DNA of 64,000 bases from Flavipsychrobacter sp. (GTDB taxonomy: Bacteria; Bacteroidota; Bacteroidia; Chitinophagales; Chitinophagaceae), in the NCBI GenBank assembly GCA_016786665.1, contig JAEUVZ010000026.1:1-64000 (forward strand), given 5' to 3'. The notes beneath the pieces are model-generated. The model did no database searches and was not told where the DNA came from. It saw only the letters and a list, made by a program, of their open reading frames with translations. This document shows positions 34,688 through 43,196 of the stretch, piece after piece (positions within the stretch are counted from its first letter, which is position 1; each line of letters begins with the position of its first letter). The translations under genes were made by a program, and so were the position numbers.

Positions 34688-34714
34688 CAGGTAACCGCAA
34701 TGGCTACCTGTTTT
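34688..34714. terminator. Hairpin upstream of the DUF5362-like gene
   Basis: CAGGTA / TACCTG with an 11-base loop and T-rich DNA on both outer sides. It may be a second terminator for proS or an attenuator in the leader of the next gene. Confidence 0.45.
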
Positions 34715-34770
34715 GATTCATTTTTCCAGTTCCATTTGAAATAGAACAGGGACAGTCGCAAGCCTGCACT

Positions 34771-34800
34771 AAAAAAGGCTGACCAAAAAATTGGCCAGCC
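34771..34800 (-). terminator. proS terminator
   Basis: On the minus strand GGCTGGCCAA-TTTT-TTGGTCAGCC (one mismatch) is followed by six T. It begins about 24 bases after the stop codon of proS. Confidence 0.85.
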
Positions 34801-34823
34801 CGTCACTATTTTTTAATACCGGC

Positions 34824-36305
34824 CTAATACGCTCTTGCGAATAGTACACGTTCTTTAGATGCATTACCGGTAAGCACACACTTGCCTTCTTCCTGCTCAT
34901 TGTTCAGCGGAATGCAGCGTATGGTCGCTTTGGTCATTTCCTTTATCTTGTCTTCTGTTGCGGGGGTGCCGTCCCAGTGAGCGGAAACAAAGCCTCCCTT
35001 CTCGTCCAGTACCTTTACAAATTCTTCCCAACTGTCGACCCTCGTAATATGCTCATCGCGGAACTTCTGCGCTTTGTGGAACATATTGCTTTGAATATCG
35101 GCCAGCAAGGTTTCTATCGTACCGCTGAGACCATCCAGGGAAACCGTTTCTTTGGTCTTTTCATCGCGGCGGGCCACCTCTACTACATTGTTTTCCAGGT
35201 CGCGGGCACCAATGGCTATACGCACCGGTACGCCACGCAGCTCATACTCGGCAAACTTCCAACCCGGGCGGGTGGTGTCGTCGTTGTCGTACTTCACCCG
35301 TATGCCTTTGGCCTTCAATTCCTTTATGACAGCGGCGGCGGTATCGTCTATGCGCTGGCTGGCTTCGGCATCTTTCTTATTGTAAATAGGCACTATCACC
35401 ACCTGCAGCGGCGCCAGCTTCGGCGGCATTACCAGGCCCTGGTCATCGCTGTGCGCCATTACCAGCGCCCCTATCAGCCGGGTAGATACACCCCAGGAGG
35501 TAGCCCATACGTGGTCTATCTTATTTTCCCTATCGGTGAACGTAACATCGAACGCCTTAGCAAAGTTCTGACCCAGGAAGTGCGAGGTACCAGCCTGTAA
35601 CGCCTTACCATCCTGCATCATGGCTTCTATGCAATATGTATCCTCCGCTCCGGCAAACCGCTCATTTGCCGTCTTCACGCCCTTTATCACCGGCATGGCC
35701 ATATACTCCTCCGCGAAGGTGGCGTAGACCTCCAGCATTTTTTCGGTTTCCTCTATGGCTTCCTGGCGGGTAGCGTGGGCCGTGTGGCCTTCCTGCCAGA
35801 GAAACTCAGCAGTACGCAGGAACAGTCGCGTACGCATTTCCCAGCGCACGACATTGGCCCACTGGTTCACCAGTATGGGAAGATCGCGGTACGATTGCAC
35901 CCAATTCTTATACGTACTCCAGATAATGGTCTCGGATGTTGGACGAACAATCAGTTCTTCTTCCAGTTTTGCTTCCGGGTCTACTATTACACCACCACCA
36001 TTCGGGTCGTTCTTCAGGCGGTAATGGGTCACTACGGCGCACTCTTTGGCAAAGCCTTCTACGTGGGCCGCTTCCTTGCTGAGGAAGCTCTTCGGTATGA
36101 AGAGCGGAAAATAAGCATTCTGGTGCCCGGTCTCTTTAAACATGCGGTCGAGCTGGTCGCGCATGTTCTCCCACAAACCGTATCCATATGGCTTTATCAC
36201 CATACAACCGCGCACTGCCGAATAGTCAGCCAGTCCGCCCTTGAGAACCAAGTCGTTATACCATTGTGAATAATCTGTATCTCTTGAAGTTAAAACGCTG
36301 CTCAT
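34824..36305 (-). CDS. proS: Prolyl-tRNA synthetase (short, archaeal/eukaryotic-like type)
   Basis: 493 residues. It charges tRNA-Pro with proline. The class II core shows motif 1 ([24 protein letters not shown]), motif 2 ([25 protein letters not shown]) and motif 3 ([27 protein letters not shown]). An anticodon-binding domain follows and the C-terminal zinc-like domain ends in ERVLFARAY. The editing insertion of the long bacterial form is absent, which is normal for Bacteroidota. Divergent from the low-complexity protein gene at 36401, with a 95-base shared upstream region. Confidence 0.96.
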   Translation of the reverse strand: MSSVLTSRDTDYSQWYNDLVLKGGLADYSAVRGCMVIKPYGYGLWENMRDQLDRMFKETGHQNAYFPLFIPKSFLSKEAAHVEGFAKECAVVTHYRLKNDPNGGGVIVDPEAKLEEELIVRPTSETIIWSTYKNWVQSYRDLPILVNQWANVVRWEMRTRLFLRTAEFLWQEGHTAHATRQEAIEETEKMLEVYATFAEEYMAMPVIKGVKTANERFAGAEDTYCIEAMMQDGKALQAGTSHFLGQNFAKAFDVTFTDRENKIDHVWATSWGVSTRLIGALVMAHSDDQGLVMPPKLAPLQVVIVPIYNKKDAEASQRIDDTAAAVIKELKAKGIRVKYDNDDTTRPGWKFAEYELRGVPVRIAIGARDLENNVVEVARRDEKTKETVSLDGLSGTIETLLADIQSNMFHKAQKFRDEHITRVDSWEEFVKVLDEKGGFVSAHWDGTPATEDKIKEMTKATIRCIPLNNEQEEGKCVLTGNASKERVLFARAY

Positions 36306-36400
36306 ATCAAATTTGGCATACTTTTCGTTATATTCCTATGGTGGAATGCCGCAAATGTAGTAATTTCACTAAAGGATTTCTTACGCTAAATCAACAAATA

Positions 36401-37639
36401 ATGAAACGTATACTAATGATAGGCTCTATGCTCATCGGTTTGGGAGTAAACTCCGGTTTCGCCCAGAGCGCCGACGCGTATGATGACATCTATTTTAGCA
36501 GCAAGGATGCGAAGAAAGAAGCTAAGAAAGAAGCACAGCAAGAGCAGCAGCAAAGACAACAACGGCCACAGAGCAGCCAGTCGCAAGACCGGTATGATGA
36601 TGGCTCTTATTCTACTTCGTACAATGGCAACACGGTAAGCTCCGATGAGTCGGAATATACCGAGTATGACAGCGATGAGAGCTCGTACGCCGGCAATATC
36701 CGCCGGTTTAACTATCCCATGTACGGGATGGGGTACTATAACTCATTCAACAACCCGTACTGGTACGACCCCTACTGGGGTGGCTGGAACTCAGGATTCG
36801 GCTGGGGCAACCCGGGCTGGAGCGTTGGGATAGGTATGGGTTATGGATATGGCTTTGGCGGACCATACTGGTCATCAGCATGGGGCTGGAACTCGTGGTA
36901 CGGATACCCCGGCTTCTACAGCTACTGGAATTCCCCTTACTATGGCTGGGGCGGTTGCTATGGCTTTGGCAATTACTACAATGGATACTGGAATGGCTAT
37001 TATGCCGGTGTAAACGGTTTTGGTACCTATGGCACCCGCAACGTGGTAAACTATGGCCCCCGCTACTCAATGAACAGCATCCGCAACAACTCTATGCGCC
37101 CTTCGGGCAACCTGGGAGGCAGGGGCTTTAATACCGAGCGCCCTACCGGCCTGCGCACGACTAACGCTACCAACACCAACCCTGGCAACAGCGTGCGCGG
37201 TGGCGGCGGACGAGAGTTTAATAACGGACGCCCCAACTACAACAACGGCAACCGGATAGACCGGCCCAGCCGCGGTTCGTTCTCCACCAGCGAGAACAGT
37301 ATGAACCAGGGTGGCGCGCCAGTACAGAATACCCGTCCTGTCCGCAACAACAACAACAACTTTAACAATGGTGGCGGACGCAACTATAACAACAGCGCCC
37401 CCGTGTATAACAACAACGGCGGTGGCCGGAACATAGAGCGCGGTGGCGGTGGTCGCCAGATAAACCAGGGCAGCCCCAACAATGGTGGTGGCCGGAACTT
37501 TAACAGCGGCGGCTCCAACTCTGGCGGACGCAGCAGCTTTGGTGGCGGTTCCAGCTCAGGTGGCGGACGTAGCTTTGGCGGGTCTTCCGGCGGTAGCGGT
37601 GGCCGTAGCTTTGGTGGTGGCGGTGGTGGCCGCAGGTAA
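36401..37639 (+). CDS. Exported low-complexity Gly/Asn/Tyr/Ser-rich protein
   Basis: 412 residues from ATG at 36401, which starts the signal peptide (MKRILMIGSMLIGLGVNSGFAQ); the frame upstream lacks any such signal. After the signal come a Lys/Glu/Gln-rich stretch, an acidic Ser/Asp/Tyr segment, a Trp/Tyr/Gly-rich part with many WYDPYWGGW-like runs (about 95-215), then Asn/Arg/Gly-rich repeats ending in GGG-SFGGG and a final GGRR. No folded domain is recognised. It is probably periplasmic or surface-exposed and disordered, perhaps phase-separating or matrix-forming, but this is inference. Similar Gly/Tyr-rich exported proteins are common in this phylum. Confidence 0.75.
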   Translation: MKRILMIGSMLIGLGVNSGFAQSADAYDDIYFSSKDAKKEAKKEAQQEQQQRQQRPQSSQSQDRYDDGSYSTSYNGNTVSSDESEYTEYDSDESSYAGNIRRFNYPMYGMGYYNSFNNPYWYDPYWGGWNSGFGWGNPGWSVGIGMGYGYGFGGPYWSSAWGWNSWYGYPGFYSYWNSPYYGWGGCYGFGNYYNGYWNGYYAGVNGFGTYGTRNVVNYGPRYSMNSIRNNSMRPSGNLGGRGFNTERPTGLRTTNATNTNPGNSVRGGGGREFNNGRPNYNNGNRIDRPSRGSFSTSENSMNQGGAPVQNTRPVRNNNNNFNNGGGRNYNNSAPVYNNNGGGRNIERGGGGRQINQGSPNNGGGRNFNSGGSNSGGRSSFGGGSSSGGGRSFGGSSGGSGGRSFGGGGGGRR

Positions 37640-37661
37640 CCATACCCCACACGGAACACAA

Positions 37662-37669
37662 TATATTTG
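37662..37669 (+). promoter_or_regulatory. Bacteroidota -7 box (TATATTTG)
   Basis: A TAnnTTTG match 114 bases before the FadL-like gene and immediately before a hairpin. No clear -33 element. Confidence 0.35.
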
Positions 37670-37670
37670 C

Positions 37671-37703
37671 ACCACGCTATACATTATGTAGCGTGGTGTT
37701 TTG
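37671..37703 (+). terminator. Hairpin after the low-complexity protein gene
   Basis: ACCACGCTA / TAGCGTGGT with a 9-base loop and GTTTTG after it. A likely terminator for the gene at 36401, although the T-run is short. Confidence 0.6.
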
Positions 37704-37782
37704 CTAAAAAGACGGCACAGTCTTTGATTTATGGCAGAGGAAGGCTATGCTAACAGCCGGACAAGCACAAATAACCAACCGT

Positions 37783-39285
37783 ATGAAGAACAGATATTTA
37801 CCGCTGATGGCTACACTAGCCCTGGGAACAGCGGCCCTGACAGCACAGGCACAAGACGAGACAGACGCATTGCGATATGGCCAGCTCTCCCCGATGGGCA
37901 CCGCCCGGTCTACCGGCTTTGGTAACGCGCTGGGCTCAGTAGGCGGCGACTTTACCTCGCTGAGCGTGAACCCAGCGGGTATAGGCGTGTACCGCACCGG
38001 GGAAATGACCTTTACCCCTTCTATAAAAATAAACTCAGCGCGGGGCACCTACCTGGGCACCTCTGCTACCGACGACGCCACCCGCTTCAACATAAACAAC
38101 TTCGGGATGGTGTTTACCAATGCGAAGAAAGGACAGCGGTATGATAAGGCTAAGTGGAAGACTACCTCGTTTGGCATCGGTTTTAACCGGCTGGCAGATT
38201 TTCACCGGAACTACGCTTATACCGGCTACAACAGCGGCGCCTCCAGCAGCAGCGGGAGCGAAGTATTCGTAGCTGATGCCAATAATCTATCCCTCGCCGA
38301 TTCGGCACAGCTGGGCAACACCAACCGGCCGGCAGGGCTTGGCTATCAATCGTACCTGATAAACTACGATGGCGTTAACAACTCCTTCTATACCGTGGTT
38401 CCCTATGTATCGGGCATACAACAGAGCCGCAACGTATCAGAACGCGGGCGCTACAACGAGATGGTGCTTTCCTTTGGGGGCAACTACATGGAAAAGCTAC
38501 TGCTGGGTGGTACCGTGGGCATAGACATGCTTCGCTACCGCCGGAGCAGTACGTATACCGAATCGACCGACCAGCCGAACCCGGACAATTTCTCCAGCTA
38601 CACGATGACGGATGAACTGCTGACCAAAGGAACGGGCATTAACCTGAAACTTGGCTTTATCTATAAAGCGACCGACCAATTCCGGTTTGGCGCAGCAGTA
38701 CACACCCCTACCTACTTTAGCCTGACGGACGAATACAGCACGAGCCTGCGCTCCCAGGTAGACTTCTACTCCAATAGCGCCTCCTCTGACATAGGACTGT
38801 ATAACTATACCTACAGTTCGCCGTGGAGAAGCGTGCTGAGCGCTACGGGCATCATGGGTAAAGTAGGATTCATTTCTGCCGATGTGGAATTTGTGGGCTA
38901 CAACACCTCGCGCTTTTCGTTCAATATAGAAGAAGCCGACTACGAACGTTTTATTAATCAAAGCATCCGCAACTCCTACAAAAGCGCCACCAATATACGC
39001 GTGGGCGCCGAGGTAAGGCCTACCGACATACTGATGGTGCGCGCGGGCTTCGGGTACTATGGTTCTCCGTATAAAAACAGTGCTGTGAACGGCGACCGTA
39101 TAGACATTTCCGCCGGTATCGGGTTTCGCTTCCAGGATTGGTTCCTGGATTTCGGGCTGGTGAACAGCAGCTATAAAATAGCAGAGCAACCCTACCTGCT
39201 GCCTTACCCCGAAGTGGTAGTACCTACCGCCACTATAAAGCACAACCGCAACAACGCGGCGCTGACGATAGGGTTTAAGTTTTAA
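37783..39285 (+). CDS. FadL/OmpP1-like outer-membrane beta-barrel protein
   Basis: 500 residues from ATG at 37783. The signal peptide is MKNRYLPLMATLALGTAALTAQAQ. The N-terminal plug-like segment (ALRYGQLSPMGTARSTGFGNALGSVGGDFTSLSVNPAGIG) is typical of OmpP1/FadL/TodX proteins. Many alternating beta-strands follow, and the last residue is an aromatic Phe (LTIGFKF), as required for outer-membrane insertion. These proteins carry hydrophobic compounds such as fatty acids across the outer membrane, and the substrate here is unproven. It is monocistronic, ended by a strong hairpin. Confidence 0.85.
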   Translation: MKNRYLPLMATLALGTAALTAQAQDETDALRYGQLSPMGTARSTGFGNALGSVGGDFTSLSVNPAGIGVYRTGEMTFTPSIKINSARGTYLGTSATDDATRFNINNFGMVFTNAKKGQRYDKAKWKTTSFGIGFNRLADFHRNYAYTGYNSGASSSSGSEVFVADANNLSLADSAQLGNTNRPAGLGYQSYLINYDGVNNSFYTVVPYVSGIQQSRNVSERGRYNEMVLSFGGNYMEKLLLGGTVGIDMLRYRRSSTYTESTDQPNPDNFSSYTMTDELLTKGTGINLKLGFIYKATDQFRFGAAVHTPTYFSLTDEYSTSLRSQVDFYSNSASSDIGLYNYTYSSPWRSVLSATGIMGKVGFISADVEFVGYNTSRFSFNIEEADYERFINQSIRNSYKSATNIRVGAEVRPTDILMVRAGFGYYGSPYKNSAVNGDRIDISAGIGFRFQDWFLDFGLVNSSYKIAEQPYLLPYPEVVVPTATIKHNRNNAALTIGFKF

Positions 39286-39321
39286 ATCCCCGCGCTCCGT
39301 AAAAGCGAACTTTTTTATAAC

Positions 39322-39355
39322 AAGCCCCCATCCGGCAAATGCCGATGGGGGCTTT
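39322..39355 (+). terminator. Rho-independent terminator
   Basis: AAGCCCCCATC-CGGC-AAAT-GCCG-ATGGGGGCTT, a near-perfect stem of about 15 pairs, followed by TTC. It ends the FadL-like gene. Confidence 0.85.
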
Positions 39356-39548
39356 CTAGTGCTTAAGAGCCTGGTGCTGCGATGTGACAGAGTGTAATCT
39401 TATGATTTCTTTGCTATAAACCATGAGCCCCGGCTGGGCTGGTTCAGGCCGATGGGACTTACTGCTACCCGGCCCTGGCAGGGGCTTTTGCACCGCGAGG
39501 GGAATAGGTAATGGCACAGTTTTTAGCCTGCTAGTGTAAAACGCAACT

Positions 39549-39884
39549 ATGGAACTTCCGCAATTCAATGACGAACGCACCGAAATGAACACCAGCAGCG
39601 CAGTAATCAATAAAATGGTGAAGAAAGGATATACCGAGTGTTTTAAAGTAGAACGCAAAGGCCTTTACGCGCCCTCAAGGGAACGGTATTATGAACCGAA
39701 AGACGTGCGCATTGTAAATTTCTACCGGTTTGAAGGTGACTCAGACCCTGCTGACAATGCCATACTCTATGTGATAGAAACCAGCGATGACCTGAAGGGC
39801 ACACTGATGGATTCATATGGAGCAGAGGCCGACCGCACTATTACCCAGTTCATGGACCAGGTAGAAGGAATACACAAGAAATAG
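39549..39884 (+). CDS. Small conserved Bacteroidota protein (family often labelled 'phosphoribosylpyrophosphate synthetase')
   Basis: 111 residues. The pattern MVKKGYTECFKVERKG, then NFYRFEGDSDPADNAILYVIETSDDLKGTLMDSYGAEAD, is that of a small phylum-wide family often named PRPP synthetase in databases. The name is not credible for a protein of this size with no PRPP-binding motif. No signal peptide or membrane helix, so cytosolic. Function unknown. It stands alone, 260 bases after the FadL-like gene. The gap 39356-39548 shows nothing else I can name. Confidence 0.75.
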   Translation: MELPQFNDERTEMNTSSAVINKMVKKGYTECFKVERKGLYAPSRERYYEPKDVRIVNFYRFEGDSDPADNAILYVIETSDDLKGTLMDSYGAEADRTITQFMDQVEGIHKK

Positions 39885-39904
39885 GAACGATGGGGATGTA
39901 CCAC

Positions 39905-40114
39905 TTACTGTGGTATCGGAATTTTACGAGATTCGTACTCCGCCTTCAGTGTTTCTACTGAGCGCCCGTGCAAGCGCTCGTTGGCAATGTATGTAGCGCC
40001 GCAATAGAAAAGAACCCGCTTAAAGCTACTATCGTACTCATCGTTGCGAACGATAAAGTAATGCTGCTCATCGGGCAGGAAATATTTTTGGTGATCGACC
40101 GGCGTGGTTTGCAT
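39905..40114 (-). CDS. Small hypothetical protein
   Basis: 69 residues, convergent with the preceding small gene, with 20 bases between the stops. The sequence is mixed and aromatic (YFLPDEQHYFIVRNDEYDSSFKRVLFYCG) and looks like a real folded protein rather than chance coding. No family recognised, no signal peptide or membrane helix. Its upstream region has no clear promoter match. Confidence 0.45.
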   Translation of the reverse strand: MQTTPVDHQKYFLPDEQHYFIVRNDEYDSSFKRVLFYCGATYIANERLHGRSVETLKAEYESRKIPIPQ

Positions 40115-40241
40115 GGCAATTAAAATTTTGGAATGCTCCCTCGTGGTGCACCTAGCACAAGTTAGCGCTATATACGCTGGTAAACTAATTTATTATCCGT
40201 CCGTCACCACTTTATGGCAAACTGGAAATTATCTTTCTACG

Positions 40242-40943
40242 TTACCGCCGCCGCAGGCACTTCCGGATAGCCAATATGTGAAGGAACATGGCCAGGGGCA
40301 TAAAGACCGCGGCGATATACAGGTACGGAACAGTAGTGAAACCCGGCTGTATGGGCGGCGAGTCGTATCCCCACAACTGTGGCTTCATTACCAGGGTATT
40401 GAATATGACCACCACATTGGCGAGTAACAAGAGACAAACCACGTTCCAGGCCAGGACCAACCCGCGCGCAATCCTCTTTTTGTGCCATAACCAGGCAATC
40501 AATGGAGCGCTCAGGCCGGCAAGGATATCAAAATTCCAACCTTCGAATGTTACTTCTTCGGGAACGAGCCCTTTGGTGTACACCCCCCAGATGAGCAACT
40601 CTACAAAAATCCGGAAAGACTGCATGCCGATAACTGCGGAGAGGGAAAACCCGTCGATAAGTGGCAGAGTTCTTCTTACCAAATGAAAGATGGTGATGAT
40701 TGTGAAAGCCGGCAATATGATGAACAGCAAAATGGACGGCGGGGACTTCAATTCTTTAAATGCACCTGCCGACACCATAATGCTCAGATAGATGACCCAC
40801 AATATTATGAACCCACCATATCTTAACTGCACAGCGGCGGCACCACGCTCGCCGCTGCCGGCACATAGCGCGGCTTTTCTGAAAGCGATACCCAATGCAG
40901 CGGTAATGACGATGAACAACGCATAAAAGCCAGCCTCCAGCAT
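40242..40943 (-). CDS. Hypothetical multi-pass membrane protein
   Basis: 233 residues with about seven hydrophobic segments (for example AGFYALFIVITAALGIAF, FIILWVIYLSIMVSAG, ILLFIILPAFTIITIFHLV, VVCLLLLANVVVIFNTLV, LYIAAVFMPLAMFLHILAI). The short loop IDGFSLSAVIGMQSFRIFVELLIW is conserved-looking. I do not recognise a named family, although similar proteins exist in Bacteroidota. Inner-membrane location is predicted. It is divergent from the topoisomerase subunit gene. Confidence 0.7.
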   Translation of the reverse strand: MLEAGFYALFIVITAALGIAFRKAALCAGSGERGAAAVQLRYGGFIILWVIYLSIMVSAGAFKELKSPPSILLFIILPAFTIITIFHLVRRTLPLIDGFSLSAVIGMQSFRIFVELLIWGVYTKGLVPEEVTFEGWNFDILAGLSAPLIAWLWHKKRIARGLVLAWNVVCLLLLANVVVIFNTLVMKPQLWGYDSPPIQPGFTTVPYLYIAAVFMPLAMFLHILAIRKCLRRR

Positions 40944-41082
40944 AAAAACGATTGAAATAAGGTATAAATATATAGCGTAGCTGCGAACATATCCACAAAA
41001 GCGGCATAGTGGCCGATAGTTAAATACCTTGCAGGCACTACCGCGACAGCGGAAGCGACAGGGAGATAATTTTATATATAAG

Positions 41083-43077
41083 ATGGCTGGAATGAAGAAA
41101 AATCCACAGAATAAAGGTGGTAAGGTGGAAAAGCAGGCTGAAAAGTACGCGGCAAAAACTATTTCTTTGCAAAAAGCAAAGAAGCAGGAAATGGCAGACG
41201 CGCAGAATCAATATACGGAAGATAGTATCCGGTCGCTGGACTGGCGGGAACACATCCGCCTACGCCCCGGTATGTATATAGGGAAACTGGGGGATGGCAG
41301 CAGTATGGACGATGGCATCTACATACTGGTGAAGGAAGTGATAGACAACTGTATAGATGAATATACTATGGGCTATGGTAAAAAGGTGGAACTGAGCATA
41401 GCCGACGGAACGGTAACCGTGCGCGACTACGGGCGCGGGATACCCCTGGGCAAAGTAGTGGACGTGGTGAGCAAGATAAATACCGGCGCGAAGTATGACA
41501 GCAAAGCCTTCCAGAAATCGGTGGGGCTGAACGGTGTGGGTACTAAAGCCGTGAATGCACTGAGCAGCTACTTTAAAGTAGAGGCCTACCGGGAGGGAAA
41601 ATCGAAAGCGGCGGAATTCTCTAAAGGTGAACTGACGAAAGAACATAAAGAAACTGCTACTAACGAAGCCAACGGCACCTTTGTGCAGTTCACCCCGGAT
41701 GATAGCGTTTTCCGGAAATACCATTTTATACACGAGTATGTAGAGAACCAGCTATGGAACTATTGCTTCCTGAACGCCGGTCTGCAGATAATATTTAACA
41801 AGAAAACCTTTGTATCCAAGAACGGCCTGCTGGACCTGCTGCAACGCAAGACCAACCCCGACAACCTGCGCTACCCTATCATCCACCTGAAGGGTGAGGA
41901 CATAGAAGTAGCCATTACCCACACGGGCGACTATGGCGAAGACCTGTACTCGTTCGTGAACGGGCAACACACTACCCAGGGTGGCACCCACCAGGCGGCT
42001 TTCCGCGAGGCGTTTGTGAAAGTAGCGCGCGACTTCTTTAAAAAGGACTACGACGCTTCAGACATCCGCCAGAGCATCACGGCGGCTATATCGGTGCGCG
42101 TGCAGGAGCCTGTGTTTGAGTCGCAGACCAAAACCAAGCTGGGCTCACAAATAGTATATGAAGGCGGGCCATCGATGAAATCGTTCGTGCAGGAATTCCT
42201 CTCCCGTGAGCTGGACAATTTCCTGCATAAAAACCCTGCTACAGCAGATGCACTAAAGAAACGCATAGAGCAAAGCGAGCGCGAGCGCAAAGAACTTTCC
42301 GGCATCCGCAAGCTGGCCAATGAACGCGCCAAGAAAGCCAACCTCCATAACAAAAAACTTCGCGACTGCCGCATTCACCTGAATGCAGAGCCCCCCAACA
42401 AGGGCCGGGAGGAATTCATACAGAAGCAATTGGAGTCGACGATATTCATTACCGAGGGTGACTCTGCGAGCGGTTCCATCACCAAAAGCCGGAACGTGGA
42501 GTCGCAGGCGGTATTCAGCCTGCGCGGTAAGCCGCTGAACTGCTACGGCCTCACCAAGAAAGTAGTGTATGAGAACGAAGAGTTCAACCTGCTGCAGCAT
42601 GCGCTGAACATAGAAGAGGGGCTGGATGGGCTGCGCTATAACAACATAGTAATAGCCACCGATGCCGATGTGGACGGCATGCACATACGCCTGCTGCTGA
42701 TGACGTTCTTCCTGCAGTTCTTCCCCGACCTGGTGAAGAAGGAGCACGTGCATATATTGCAGACCCCACTCTTCCGGGTGCGAAACAAGCAGAAAACCAT
42801 CTACTGCTACAACGATGAAGAACGCAGGAAAGCGATAGCTGAACTGGGCAACAAACCGGAGATAACGCGCTTTAAAGGGTTGGGCGAAATAAGCCCCGAA
42901 GAGTTTGCACAGTTTATAGGCGATGACATGCGCAAAGACCCGGTATTGCTGAGCCACGACGCACAGATACAAAAACTGCTGGAGTACTACATGGGCAAAA
43001 ACACGCCCCAGCGGCAGACATTTATCATTGACAACCTGAAGGTGGAGAAAGATTTGGAAGAGGTGCTGGTGAAGTAA
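41083..43077 (+). CDS. parE: Type IIA topoisomerase subunit B (topoisomerase IV ParE-like)
   Basis: 664 residues from ATG at 41083. The N-terminal GHKL ATPase shows [38 protein letters not shown] and [14 protein letters not shown]. The TOPRIM domain holds [13 protein letters not shown] and [15 protein letters not shown], and the C-terminus carries [14 protein letters not shown]-like and [14 protein letters not shown]. Length and the Lys-rich 45-residue leader fit a Bacteroidota topoisomerase IV or second GyrB. ParE versus GyrB cannot be fully settled here, because the partner A subunit gene is not in the window. Confidence 0.9.
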   Translation: MAGMKKNPQNKGGKVEKQAEKYAAKTISLQKAKKQEMADAQNQYTEDSIRSLDWREHIRLRPGMYIGKLGDGSSMDDGIYILVKEVIDNCIDEYTMGYGKKVELSIADGTVTVRDYGRGIPLGKVVDVVSKINTGAKYDSKAFQKSVGLNGVGTKAVNALSSYFKVEAYREGKSKAAEFSKGELTKEHKETATNEANGTFVQFTPDDSVFRKYHFIHEYVENQLWNYCFLNAGLQIIFNKKTFVSKNGLLDLLQRKTNPDNLRYPIIHLKGEDIEVAITHTGDYGEDLYSFVNGQHTTQGGTHQAAFREAFVKVARDFFKKDYDASDIRQSITAAISVRVQEPVFESQTKTKLGSQIVYEGGPSMKSFVQEFLSRELDNFLHKNPATADALKKRIEQSERERKELSGIRKLANERAKKANLHNKKLRDCRIHLNAEPPNKGREEFIQKQLESTIFITEGDSASGSITKSRNVESQAVFSLRGKPLNCYGLTKKVVYENEEFNLLQHALNIEEGLDGLRYNNIVIATDADVDGMHIRLLLMTFFLQFFPDLVKKEHVHILQTPLFRVRNKQKTIYCYNDEERRKAIAELGNKPEITRFKGLGEISPEEFAQFIGDDMRKDPVLLSHDAQIQKLLEYYMGKNTPQRQTFIIDNLKVEKDLEEVLVK

Positions 43078-43081
43078 TACC

Positions 43082-43195
43082 CACCCGGCCTCCCCACGAG
43101 CGGGGAGTAGCAAAATAAGAAGAGGTAGCAACAATGTTGCTACCTCTTTTCTATAAACACATCTCCTCCCCATTTATGGAGAGGCCGGGCGGGGT
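43082..43195. repeat. Inverted REP-like elements flanking a terminator
   Basis: CACCCGGCCTCCCCACGAGC (43082 on) and the inverted copy CATTTATGGAGAGGCCGGG (43168 on) surround the hairpin at 43121-43147. The second copy matches the element at 7250-7290 on the other strand. The unit ends two bases before the stop codon of the TonB receptor gene. Confidence 0.65.
43121..43151. terminator. Bidirectional terminator
   Basis: AGAGGTAGCAAC / GTTGCTACCTCT, 12 perfect pairs around AAT, with TTTTC on the right and A-rich DNA on the left. It serves the topoisomerase gene and the TonB receptor operon. Confidence 0.85.
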
Positions 43196-43196
43196 C

